From positions 1 through 44,173 of the forward strand of contig NZ_CALYOY010000017.1 in NCBI RefSeq assembly GCF_945269915.1: a DNA stretch of 44,173 nt. The letters run 5' to 3'. Source of the stretch: an uncultured Bifidobacterium sp. Lineage in GTDB: Bacteria; Actinomycetota; Actinomycetes; Actinomycetales; Bifidobacteriaceae. Below are positions 17,595-23,925 of this stretch, piece by piece; positions within the stretch are counted from its first letter, which is position 1, and the number at the start of each line of letters is the position of its first letter. The notes under the pieces are model-generated. The model was not told where the DNA came from and did no database searches. It was given only the letters and a program-made list of their open reading frames with translations. The translations under genes were made by a program, and so were the position numbers.

Positions 17595-18251
17595 ATGACA
17601 AAACATCCTTTGAAGACCCTGATTACCCTGGCCGCAACCCTCCTGATAGGCCTATGCCTGGGAGCCCTGATCTGCTACGGCACCATCGGCACGGACATGC
17701 CTGTGGCCGGCCAGTCTCAGACCACTCCCCGGAAAGGAACCGCCATGCAGAATTCGGACCAGCAGGAACCCACCTTCGCCAAGCCGGGCCATACCGGCAA
17801 GGGCACCAGGAAGGTCTTTCTCAACGCCAGCCAGAACGCGCAGGGGAACACCTCATCCCTGGCCAAGGAGCTCATGGGAGGCGAGGACTACCGGCAGATC
17901 AACCTGTCCGAGTACCGGATACCCCAGGTGGGCCAGGGCGATGGCGACTTCCCCAAGGTCTGGGACCAGCTCAAGGAGGCGGATGTGATCGTGATCGGCA
18001 CGCCCGTCTACTGGTCCAACATGTCGGGATACCTGAAGACCTTCATCGACCATGTCGAGGTGAACGAGGACCTCAAAGGGACCGACCTCTACCTGATCGT
18101 GCAGGGCGCGGACAGCAACCAGACCAGGGCCGTGAACGCCACCTACGGCACCATGGACCGTGTGGCGAAGCGGTTCGGCCTGAACCTGGTCGGCATCGCC
18201 CAGAACGGGGACCAGGCCAAGGATCTCCATGCCCGCATGCTGGCCGAATAG
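17595..18251 (+). CDS. Flavodoxin/NADPH-dependent FMN reductase-like protein with N-terminal membrane anchor
   Basis: About 218 residues from 17595, with AAGGAAAGG about ten bases upstream. A hydrophobic N-terminus (LITLAATLLIGLCLGALICY) is followed by a polar linker, then a flavodoxin-like fold starting KVFLNASQNAQGNTSSLA (phosphate loop) and including VIVIGTPVYWSNMSGYLKTF, typical of the NADPH-dependent FMN reductase family. A second in-frame Met at 17745 has its own good ribosome site (GGAAAGGAA) and would give a soluble form without the anchor. The NAD(P)-binding gene follows within 46 bp, suggesting a redox pair. Confidence 0.85.
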   Translation: MTKHPLKTLITLAATLLIGLCLGALICYGTIGTDMPVAGQSQTTPRKGTAMQNSDQQEPTFAKPGHTGKGTRKVFLNASQNAQGNTSSLAKELMGGEDYRQINLSEYRIPQVGQGDGDFPKVWDQLKEADVIVIGTPVYWSNMSGYLKTFIDHVEVNEDLKGTDLYLIVQGADSNQTRAVNATYGTMDRVAKRFGLNLVGIAQNGDQAKDLHARMLAE

Positions 18252-18297
18252 ACACCACCCAGGCACAAAAGCGCAAAATCCACAGGAAGGAACCATC

Positions 18298-18948
18298 ATG
18301 AACCTGCTCATTCTTGCAGCCAACGGGCAGATAGCCCGCATCGTCGAGGACCGGATCCTGAACGAGGAGGATTTCGCCGACGTCCACCTGACCCTGGGCC
18401 TGAGAGGGAGTGAACGTCTGGACGCCCTGAAGGGCAATCCCCGCGTGACCCTGGCCGAGGTGGACCTGGAGAACCGTGCCGCGGTCGAGAAGTCCATGAA
18501 GGACCAGGAGATGGTATTCGTGGACACCGTCGACCATGACCAGGACAACGCCAAGACCCGAAACGTGATCGCCGCCATGAAGTCCAATCATGTGGACCGC
18601 GTCATCTTCGCCAACGTGGCCGGCATATACGACGAGGTACCGGGTGCCTTCGGCAGGTGGAACAAGGAGATGGTCGGCAAGGGACTGCCCACAGCGGCCG
18701 GATCGGATCGCCTGCTCAGGGAATCGGGGCTGACCTATACCACCCTCCGTCTGTGTTGGCTGACCGATCGGGACGAAATCAGATACTCCACCACGACCAG
18801 CAAGGAACCGTTCGAGGGCGTGTCCGGTTCCAGGAAGAGCGTGGCCGACCTGGTTCTTCGTATCGTCAAGGATCCCGACCTTGGTGCCAAGGAGAGCCTG
18901 GGGATAGCGGACCCCACCACCCAGGGCGCCGATAGACCGGTGTACTAA
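18298..18948 (+). CDS. NAD(P)-binding oxidoreductase of the NmrA/atypical SDR type
   Basis: About 216 residues, starting at 18298 after AGGAAGGA. The N-terminus MNLLILAANGQIARIVEDRI fits the dinucleotide-binding turn of NAD(P)H-binding atypical SDRs. Later blocks (HVDRVIFANVAGIYDEVPG and LLRESGLTYTTLRLCWLTD) fit the same family. It probably acts on, or senses, NAD(P)H with the adjacent flavodoxin-like protein. The substrate is unknown. Confidence 0.85.
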   Translation: MNLLILAANGQIARIVEDRILNEEDFADVHLTLGLRGSERLDALKGNPRVTLAEVDLENRAAVEKSMKDQEMVFVDTVDHDQDNAKTRNVIAAMKSNHVDRVIFANVAGIYDEVPGAFGRWNKEMVGKGLPTAAGSDRLLRESGLTYTTLRLCWLTDRDEIRYSTTTSKEPFEGVSGSRKSVADLVLRIVKDPDLGAKESLGIADPTTQGADRPVY

Positions 18949-18986
18949 GACATGAACACCAGCCATCCCGAGAAGCCGGGGAGGGA

Positions 18987-18998
18987 GGGGGGGGGGGG
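18987..18998 (+). repeat. Homopolymer tract G12
   Basis: Twelve consecutive G on the plus strand, 39 bp after the stop of the NAD(P)-binding gene, preceded by GGAGGGA. It is one of four long G tracts between 18.9 and 23.7 kb; none this long is seen elsewhere in the window. Length may vary between cells or be misread by sequencing. Confidence 0.95.
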
Positions 18999-19107
18999 CT
19001 GCCGATATCAGCAATTCCCCGATTGAGGAAAGCGTCCCTCCTCTGAAACGAATCACATCAGGCTTCCTCAGCAGGGTAAGGAGCATCAAGCAGCAGTGCC
19101 CGACGAC

Positions 19108-19170
19108 TCAGCTTCCGCCATGCGTCTTGGCATGCAGAATCGGGGCCTTCCTGTTCCCGCCCTGCTTCAT
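19108..19170 (-). CDS. Possible 20-residue peptide or truncated gene start
   Basis: An ATG at 19170 lies four bases after a perfect AGGAGG, but the frame closes after 20 codons (peptide begins MKQGGNRKAPIL). No family is recognised. The strong ribosome site and the upstream inverted repeat argue that something is or was translated here; it may be the surviving start of a deleted gene. Low confidence as a functional peptide. Confidence 0.25.
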   Translation of the reverse strand: MKQGGNRKAPILHAKTHGGS

Positions 19171-19219
19171 ATTTCCTCCTGCGTCGCGCAAGCAATGATG
19201 ACATGAGACTGTGTAAGGT

Positions 19220-19256
19220 GTATGCCCATTTGCGGCCGGCGGACATGTGGGCATAC
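19220..19256. repeat. 9-bp inverted repeat GTATGCCCA/TGGGCATAC
   Basis: GTATGCCCA at 19220-19228 is mirrored perfectly by TGGGCATAC at 19248-19256, with a 19-base spacer. It lies about 50 bp upstream of the orphan ribosome site on the minus strand, so it could be an operator or an RNA hairpin in a leader. No known factor is assigned. Confidence 0.6.
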
Positions 19257-19432
19257 GTTGCATCAGACCTTGGCTGCATCAGCGGGCTTGAATGAAGCCT
19301 CTTGATGGGGGCCATTCAATGGTTGCCGGTGGTCATTGCCAAACCCATCGGTGTGCATACCGTCCTTTGGCAATCATCAGGTGCTTGTGACTGTTCGCAG
19401 CCATTGCTTCGCCGTTGAGGAAGCCTCCGCGT

Positions 19433-19461
19433 TTGACAATCCTCCTTGTTTCTCCAATAAT
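19433..19461 (+). promoter_or_regulatory. Sigma-70-type promoter of the MarR/MFS operon
   Basis: TTGACA at 19433-19438 and AATAAT at 19456-19461 with a 17-bp spacer form a good housekeeping promoter. It lies 30 bp before the MarR start, and the palindromic operator overlaps its downstream edge, so repressor binding would block transcription. Confidence 0.75.
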
Positions 19462-19474
19462 GTAGCAAGCTACA
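19461..19474. promoter_or_regulatory. Probable MarR operator, perfect palindrome TGTAGC-AA-GCTACA
   Basis: Two perfect 6-bp half sites separated by two bases, touching the -10 element and ending 16 bp before the MarR start codon. MarR proteins commonly bind such short palindromes and repress their own operon. Assignment to this MarR is inference from position. Confidence 0.75.
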
Positions 19475-19490
19475 CTTATAGGAGGCGGAT

Positions 19491-19961
19491 ATGCCTGAAC
19501 ATGGAATGTCGGAACATCGGCCCGAGGGTCTGATAAAAATAGCCAACACGCTCTTGGAAAGGCAGATGAACGAGCTTATATCGGACATCTTCCCCGAGCT
19601 CACCGGCCCCCAGTTCGTCATCGTTTACTACCTCCACGAGCACCGGGACCAGGACATACGCCAGAAGGACATCGCCGACCGGTTCTACCTGAGCCATCCA
19701 ACGGTCAGGGGCATGGTGAAGCGGTTGACCGAATCGGGTTGGCTGGCCGGTTCCAGCAAAGCGGACGACGACCGCCGGCAGGTCCTCCTGAACCTGACGG
19801 ACAAGGCCGTTCAGTGTTTGGACAGGGAGGAAGGACGAATCCTCCAGGCCCTGGACACCACCACCGGCATGGCCACCAAGGGCTTCAGCCACCAGGACCA
19901 AAAGACCTTGGTAAGCCTGCTGAGACGAATCATCACCAACATGAGTCGGACAAATCGATAG
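19491..19961 (+). CDS. MarR-family transcriptional repressor
   Basis: About 156 residues; the ATG at 19491 follows a perfect AGGAGG with five-base spacing. The winged helix is seen in QFVIVYYLHEHRDQDIRQKD, then RFYLSHPTVRGMVKRLTESG, with the wing in KADDDRRQVLLNLTDKA. Members repress efflux or stress genes and are released by small lipophilic ligands. The next gene, 18 bp downstream, is a multidrug-type transporter, so this is very likely its local repressor, acting at the palindrome upstream. Confidence 0.95.
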   Translation: MPEHGMSEHRPEGLIKIANTLLERQMNELISDIFPELTGPQFVIVYYLHEHRDQDIRQKDIADRFYLSHPTVRGMVKRLTESGWLAGSSKADDDRRQVLLNLTDKAVQCLDREEGRILQALDTTTGMATKGFSHQDQKTLVSLLRRIITNMSRTNR

Positions 19962-19979
19962 GAGGAGGAACAAGGCGGT

Positions 19980-21416
19980 ATGGAAAAAACAGAGCCCGAG
20001 GCAGATGCAACAATCATGCCGACCACGACCAGGGACGGCAACCGCAACCGGATGATGGCCGTCCTGCTTGCCGGCGCCTTCCTGGCGCTGATGGCGGAGA
20101 CCTTCCTCAACAACGCCCTCCCCACCATCATGGAGGAGTTCAGGGTGTCCCAGTCCACCGCCCAGTGGCTCAGCACGGCCTACCTCCTGGTCGTGGGGCT
20201 CATGATTCCCATCTCGGCCTGGATATTCTCCAACTTCAGATCGAGAACCACCTACATGGTCATGATGGCCACCTTCCTGGTCGGCTCCCTGGTCTGCATC
20301 TTCTCCACCGGGCACTTCGCCATCCTGCTGGCCGGCAGAATCATCCAGGCCGTCGCCGCAGGTTCCCTGATGCCCTTCATCCAGAACGTGGTGCTCCTCC
20401 TCTTCCCGCCCGAGCGACGGGGGCTGGCCCTGGGCATCGTGGGTCTGGTCGTGGCCCTGGGACCAACCGTGGGGCCGACCCTGTCGGGCTTCATCCTCCA
20501 GCACTGGTCCTGGCGCATGCTCTTCATCCTCCTGGCCGTGGGCAGCGCCCTGATTCTGCTTGCCGCCTTCTTCTGCGTCTATACGGTCAATGAACGGCAA
20601 AACACCGGGCTGGACGTCCTCTCGGTCGCCTTGTCCTGCCTGGGGTTCGGCTTCCTGCTCTACGCCCTCTCAGCCATCGGCGACACGGGGCGGGTCTCCA
20701 TGCTCAACCTCTCGCTCCTGATACTCGGCCTGGTTATCGTCGGGCTCTTCTGCCACCGGCAGCTCATTATGGACCACCCACTGGTGGACCTGCACGTCTT
20801 CGCCTCCGGCACCTTCAACCTGACCACCCTCCTGAGCACCCTGAGCAACATCTCCATGGTGGGAGTGGAACTGGTCCTCCCCCTCTACCTGCAGAACACC
20901 CGGGGGTCCAGCGCCTTGGTCTCCGGCCTGGTCATGCTGCCCGGCGCCATCGTCATGGGCATCTTCAACCCGATCTCGGGTGCCCTCTACGACCGTATCG
21001 GGGTCAGGAACATCTCCCTGCTCGGATTCACGGTTCTGACGCTCGGCACCCTCCCCATGGCCTGGTTCAGCGTCGACGCCAGTCTGGTCGTGATCGCCGC
21101 CTGCTACGCCATGCGGATGGCCGGCATCTCCCTGGTCATGATGACCACCTTCACCGAGGGGATCAACGCACTTCCCCGGGGGATGACGGCCCACGGCAAT
21201 GCAGCCGCCTCCACGGTCAGACAGATCGGCGGATCCCTGGGCACCGCGGCCGCCATGATGATCGTCACTCTGGGCAGCGCCCACCATACGTCGGGCGTCG
21301 ACAAGGCCCTGGCACTGGGCCAGGGATACCACTGGGCCTTCCTCTCCCTGATCGTGGTGGCCCTGGTTGGACTGTGCTCCTCCTTCGCCCTGAAGCGGCG
21401 GCGGGCAGAAGCCTGA
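19980..21416 (+). CDS. MFS multidrug efflux transporter, DHA2 (EmrB/QacA) family
   Basis: About 478 residues with some 14 hydrophobic segments, as in the DHA2 family. Drug/proton antiporter motif C appears as ALGPTVGPTLSGFIL, and the start region AETFLNNALPTIMEEF carries the conserved helix 1 pattern. The ribosome site AGGAGGAGGAA lies just upstream. It is co-transcribed with the MarR gene and probably exports toxic amphiphiles such as drugs or bile-like compounds; the substrate is unknown. The ATG is at 19980, 18 bp after the MarR stop. Confidence 0.95.
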   Translation: MEKTEPEADATIMPTTTRDGNRNRMMAVLLAGAFLALMAETFLNNALPTIMEEFRVSQSTAQWLSTAYLLVVGLMIPISAWIFSNFRSRTTYMVMMATFLVGSLVCIFSTGHFAILLAGRIIQAVAAGSLMPFIQNVVLLLFPPERRGLALGIVGLVVALGPTVGPTLSGFILQHWSWRMLFILLAVGSALILLAAFFCVYTVNERQNTGLDVLSVALSCLGFGFLLYALSAIGDTGRVSMLNLSLLILGLVIVGLFCHRQLIMDHPLVDLHVFASGTFNLTTLLSTLSNISMVGVELVLPLYLQNTRGSSALVSGLVMLPGAIVMGIFNPISGALYDRIGVRNISLLGFTVLTLGTLPMAWFSVDASLVVIAACYAMRMAGISLVMMTTFTEGINALPRGMTAHGNAAASTVRQIGGSLGTAAAMMIVTLGSAHHTSGVDKALALGQGYHWAFLSLIVVALVGLCSSFALKRRRAEA

Positions 21417-21419
21417 GTT

Positions 21420-22075
21420 GAGCCATCAGGGCAGGCCGGACAGACCTGTCAGCGACCGGGGCCACTGCATGGGGTCAGGGCGATGCCATCCTCCTGGCAG
21501 AGGGGCACCAATCTCGCGCTCCTCCTCGCGGAAGATCAGGTTGTAGTGTCCCTGCACCGAGACGAACCGGGGGTAGCCCGCCGCGCCGGCCGGGACGTTG
21601 GCCTTGCCAGCTGCCATGCGCAACAGTTCGATATGTCCACATACCTCGCCTTGCCTTGACGCACCCTGGGCCAGGCCGTCCATGATCTCCCGGACGAGTG
21701 TGCGGCTGTCCCAGACATGGCAGATATACAGGTCGACGTAATCCATGCCCAGATTCTGCAGACTGCGCTCAAGCATGGTGATGGCATGTTCCTGACCGGT
21801 GATGCCTTGCTCGATCTCCTCCTCGGAACGTGCCGGGAACCTGGTGGCCACGACCACATCATCCCGGCAGGCATAGTCCCCGAAGGGCCCTTCCCGGGAA
21901 GCATTCACTGGAGCTTCCCCGGTAGGCCAGGGCCGTGTCGAAGAAGTTGATGCCCGACTCCAGACCGTGCCGAATCACGGCCCGCGAGTCCTCCTCGCCC
22001 TATCCAGGGCACTGGCCGGCCTGGGGAGGGGGGGGGGTCTCCAAAGCCCACGCACCCCATGCGTATACGCGACAT
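21420..22075 (-). pseudogene. Decayed aldo/keto reductase gene
   Basis: Pieces of one aldo/keto reductase lie in several minus-strand frames. The start at 22075 gives RIRMGCVGFGD, then a C10 run (G10 on plus). Another frame gives EEDSRAVIRHGLESGINFFD and TALAYRGSSSECF. The next gives YACRDDVVVATRF, then MLERSLQNLGMDYVDLY and RFVSVQGHYNLIFREEERE. The expected C-terminal TPWSPLA block is broken and followed by a stop. At least three shifts, an internal loss after VVVATRF and a missing C-terminal third show it is not functional. Confidence 0.88.
22028..22037 (+). repeat. Homopolymer tract G10
   Basis: Ten G on the plus strand inside the aldo/keto reductase remnant, just after the FGD motif. Adding one base would link the frame to the next conserved block but would run into a TAG about ten codons later, so tract length alone cannot restore the gene. 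Confidence 0.95.
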
Positions 22076-22161
22076 CCTCAACTCCGACTGACCGAGTCTC
22101 GTATATCTGATCAGACCCCTTGTTGCAGCCGACCTCCGCCGGGCCTATGGGCTGAGGAGGC

Positions 22162-22659
22162 TCAGTCTTCGCTTACCTCCGCAGCCGGCTTGAGCTCCTC
22201 CTCCTTCTTGCTGACACGCTTCTTGCCGATCCTGTAGTAGGCATTGAAGAGTCCACCAGCGGTCATCAGGACCACCAGGGCCAGAAGGAGCCAGAGGTTC
22301 TCCTCCTTGTCGAAGGCTTCCAAAACCTCATAGGAGGATTGGATCATCTTGAGCCAGCCGGCGACTGCCACGAAGTACCAGGCCGTGGCCTTGTCGATGA
22401 AGCTGAGTGCCCGGTGGCGTTCGCTCTTGCTCTTGGTGGCCTCACGGAGGATCCGATACCCACGTGTACGTTCCTTCTGGATTTTGACGATGGGGATGAA
22501 CCACCACCAGGGTGACACCATCTTCCACTTCTTGCTGATTTCGTCGAAGTCCTCCAGGAGCTCCTGGTAGTCGTTCAGTTCCATCAGACCCTGGTAGAGG
22601 GGGAAGGAAAAGAGCAGCCAATCGCCGAGCAATGAAACGAAAGCAATGAAATAAGCCAT
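22162..22659 (-). CDS. Hypothetical membrane protein
   Basis: About 165 residues from 22659, with GCGGAG just upstream. A hydrophobic N-terminus (YFIAFVSLLGDWLLFSFPLY) is followed by a polar region with WWWFIPIVKIQKERTRGYRI, one moderately hydrophobic segment around TAWYFVAVAGWL, a clear late helix (LWLLLALVVLMTAGGLFNAY) and a Lys/Glu-rich tail. The Trp/Pro motif resembles those in some small DUF4328-like membrane proteins, but I cannot name the family. No operon partner is visible. Function unknown. Confidence 0.7.
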   Translation of the reverse strand: MAYFIAFVSLLGDWLLFSFPLYQGLMELNDYQELLEDFDEISKKWKMVSPWWWFIPIVKIQKERTRGYRILREATKSKSERHRALSFIDKATAWYFVAVAGWLKMIQSSYEVLEAFDKEENLWLLLALVVLMTAGGLFNAYYRIGKKRVSKKEEELKPAAEVSED

Positions 22660-23218
22660 AGCTCCGCACCTTTCCGTATGCAATAGAGACCATTGAAGTG
22701 TACTAAAGACGAGCGATTGCTCAGATCATGAGATACAAACAACCATCTTCTTCATTCGACCGACCGATAAGCGACAATCTTCCGAATTCCGGCCCGACTT
22801 GACGACCAGATGCAAGGACGCACACTATAATGCAGTTTACATTGTGCTCCGTGGATTGTCACCACTTTCCCAAGATATGTCGGAGCATGATACTCCGATC
22901 TTCAAGGTGATAAGAGTCACATACAAAGCAGTCTCAAATTCATCGGGGACCCAACGGAACCGAAAGATCGGCCATGATCGGAAACACGGCGAATCTGCCA
23001 CGGTGAGAAGCCCGGGACGGGACTGATAGCTGAAAAGGTGGGCCGCCCCTGCCCGACCACCGGCATCCTTCCAATGATTGGTATTGCAGACTGACATGCT
23101 ATGGAGAATCGCATTGGCTGGTTTCCATCCATGTTCAATATCAGGAAGCAGGGGATGGTAGGGGCCAGAAGCCATGGGACGAGCATCCACCGTCGGGGGC
23201 GTGGGAAGCCCGTAGGGG
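22660..23218. other. Intergenic stretch, relatively A+T-rich, with an orphan promoter-like site
   Basis: No convincing gene on either strand. The 5' half is less G+C-rich than the flanks. It holds TTGACG (22799) and a perfect TATAAT (22826-22831), though the 21-bp spacer is long, and a short hairpin TCGGAG/CTCCGA at 22880-22898. These may be the old promoter and leader of the decayed surface-protein gene that follows, or an unannotated small transcript. Confidence 0.4.
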
Positions 23219-23376
23219 ATGAGGTTGTTTCTGCGACGTTTTGAAGGAATGCCACACCTGTCACAGGTCGCTGCCGTTCTGCTTGCTTTGGCTCCGCCTA
23301 TCGGACCCTGCAGCCGGCGACAGCCCTGTTTCTTCTGCCGCATCCACAGCGTCCGCGGACTCTGAAATAGCACGGT

Positions 23377-23388
23377 GGGGGGGGGGGG
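23377..23388 (+). repeat. Homopolymer tract G12
   Basis: Twelve G on the coding strand of the surface-protein remnant, between the Ala/Ser-rich segment and the Pro-rich linker. The frame stays open on both sides at the present length. Confidence 0.95.
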
Positions 23389-23678
23389 TCGATGAATCTC
23401 AGCCCCCTCCCGTAGACCAGGGTCGACAGAACCCGCCAAAGATAGATAACCCCTCAACCGCTTCTTCACAGGACAAAGCACCGACACCGGCGGCATCACC
23501 ACCGGCCGGCGTTCCGACCAGCCCGATCCTGCCACCGGCAAAGGAACCGACGGGACCCTTGTCGATGCTGTCACCGTTGACGGGCGTCGGCACTCAGCCA
23601 TGGGTCCCCTCGACCTTTACGATCACCTTCGATACGAACCATGTGATGCTCCTACGCCGAACACACAGACCATCAACT

Positions 23679-23702
23679 GGGGGGGGGGGGGGGGAAAAAA
23701 AA
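23679..23702 (+). repeat. Homopolymer tracts G16 then A8
   Basis: Sixteen G directly followed by eight A, the longest homopolymer in the window. It lies at the point where the Listeria-Bacteroides-type repeat is cut off and 42 bp from the 3' end of tRNA-Ser. This may be a slippage hotspot, a recombination scar or a consensus error. Confidence 0.95.
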
Positions 23703-23710
23703 GAGAATCA

Positions 23711-23740
23711 AGAAAAAGGCCCCGGATATCACGAGGCCTT
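23711..23740 (-). terminator. Terminator of tRNA-Ser
   Basis: Read on the minus strand, AAGGCC pairs with GGCCTT across a 13-base loop and is followed by TTTCTT, five bases after the tRNA 3' end. This is a plausible intrinsic terminator for the tRNA transcript. Confidence 0.75.
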
Positions 23741-23744
23741 GCTG

Positions 23745-23827
23745 CGGACAGGGCGGGATTCGAACCCGCGGAACTTTCGTTCAACGGTTTTCAAGACCGT
23801 CTCTTTCGGCCGCTCAGACACCTGTCC
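23745..23827 (-). tRNA. tRNA-Ser(UGA)
   Basis: The acceptor stem GGACAGG pairs with CCTGTCC, with discriminator G. The anticodon arm is ACGGT-CTTGAAA-ACCGT with anticodon TGA (reads UCA). A long variable arm (GAACGAAAGTTC) marks a class II tRNA, and the T-arm is GCGGGTTCGAATCCCGC. CCA is not encoded. It sits just downstream of serS on the same strand. Confidence 0.97.
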
Positions 23828-23925
23828 ATCAGCCCGATTTACCGGGCACGTCTACCATGATACGACACCCCGAAACCCGACATTCCGCCGGGGCGTCTTT
23901 CGACCCTGCCGGGTAGGCCCCTGAA

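Larger units (their letters stand above)
18949..19432. other. Non-coding or decayed stretch with G12 tract, inverted repeat and orphan ribosome site
   Basis: No intact gene is visible. The stretch contains a G12 run, a 9-bp inverted repeat, and on the minus strand a very good ribosome site (AGGAGG, four bases before an ATG at 19170) leading only to a 20-codon frame ending at 19108. Taken together this looks like the regulatory front of a gene whose body is gone. Confidence 0.55.
23219..23702 (+). pseudogene. Remnant of a secreted surface protein with a Listeria-Bacteroides-type repeat
   Basis: An ATG at 23219 begins a signal-peptide-like sequence (MRLFLRRFEG, then VAAVLLALAP). Removing one base near 23308-23312 joins it to an Ala/Ser/Pro-rich mature region (DPAAGDSPVSSAASTASADS) in the next frame. 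That frame continues through a G12 tract and a Pro-rich linker (DKAPTPAASPPAGVPTSPIL) to TFTITFDTN. The sister frame continues as DAPTPNTQTINWGG. Together these match the start of an InlB B-type (Flg_new) repeat, of the form YTVTFDTNGG...P.TQTV.YGG. The gene is then cut off at G16A8 beside the tRNA gene. At least two shifts are needed, so it is a pseudogene or a badly sequenced gene. Confidence 0.6.

Noticed and set aside
22028..22037. Phase-variable on/off switch for the aldo/keto reductase
   Set aside because: Changing the tract to 11 still runs into a TAG before the next conserved block, and other shifts and losses remain.
22837..23601. 254-codon minus-strand frame in the region before tRNA-Ser
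   Set aside because: No recognisable motif, and half of it is antisense to the surface-protein remnant; the Cys/Arg-rich composition is typical of a shadow.
18949..23744. A prophage or insertion sequence
   Set aside because: No transposase, integrase, phage structural gene or flanking terminal repeats were found; only decay and G tracts.
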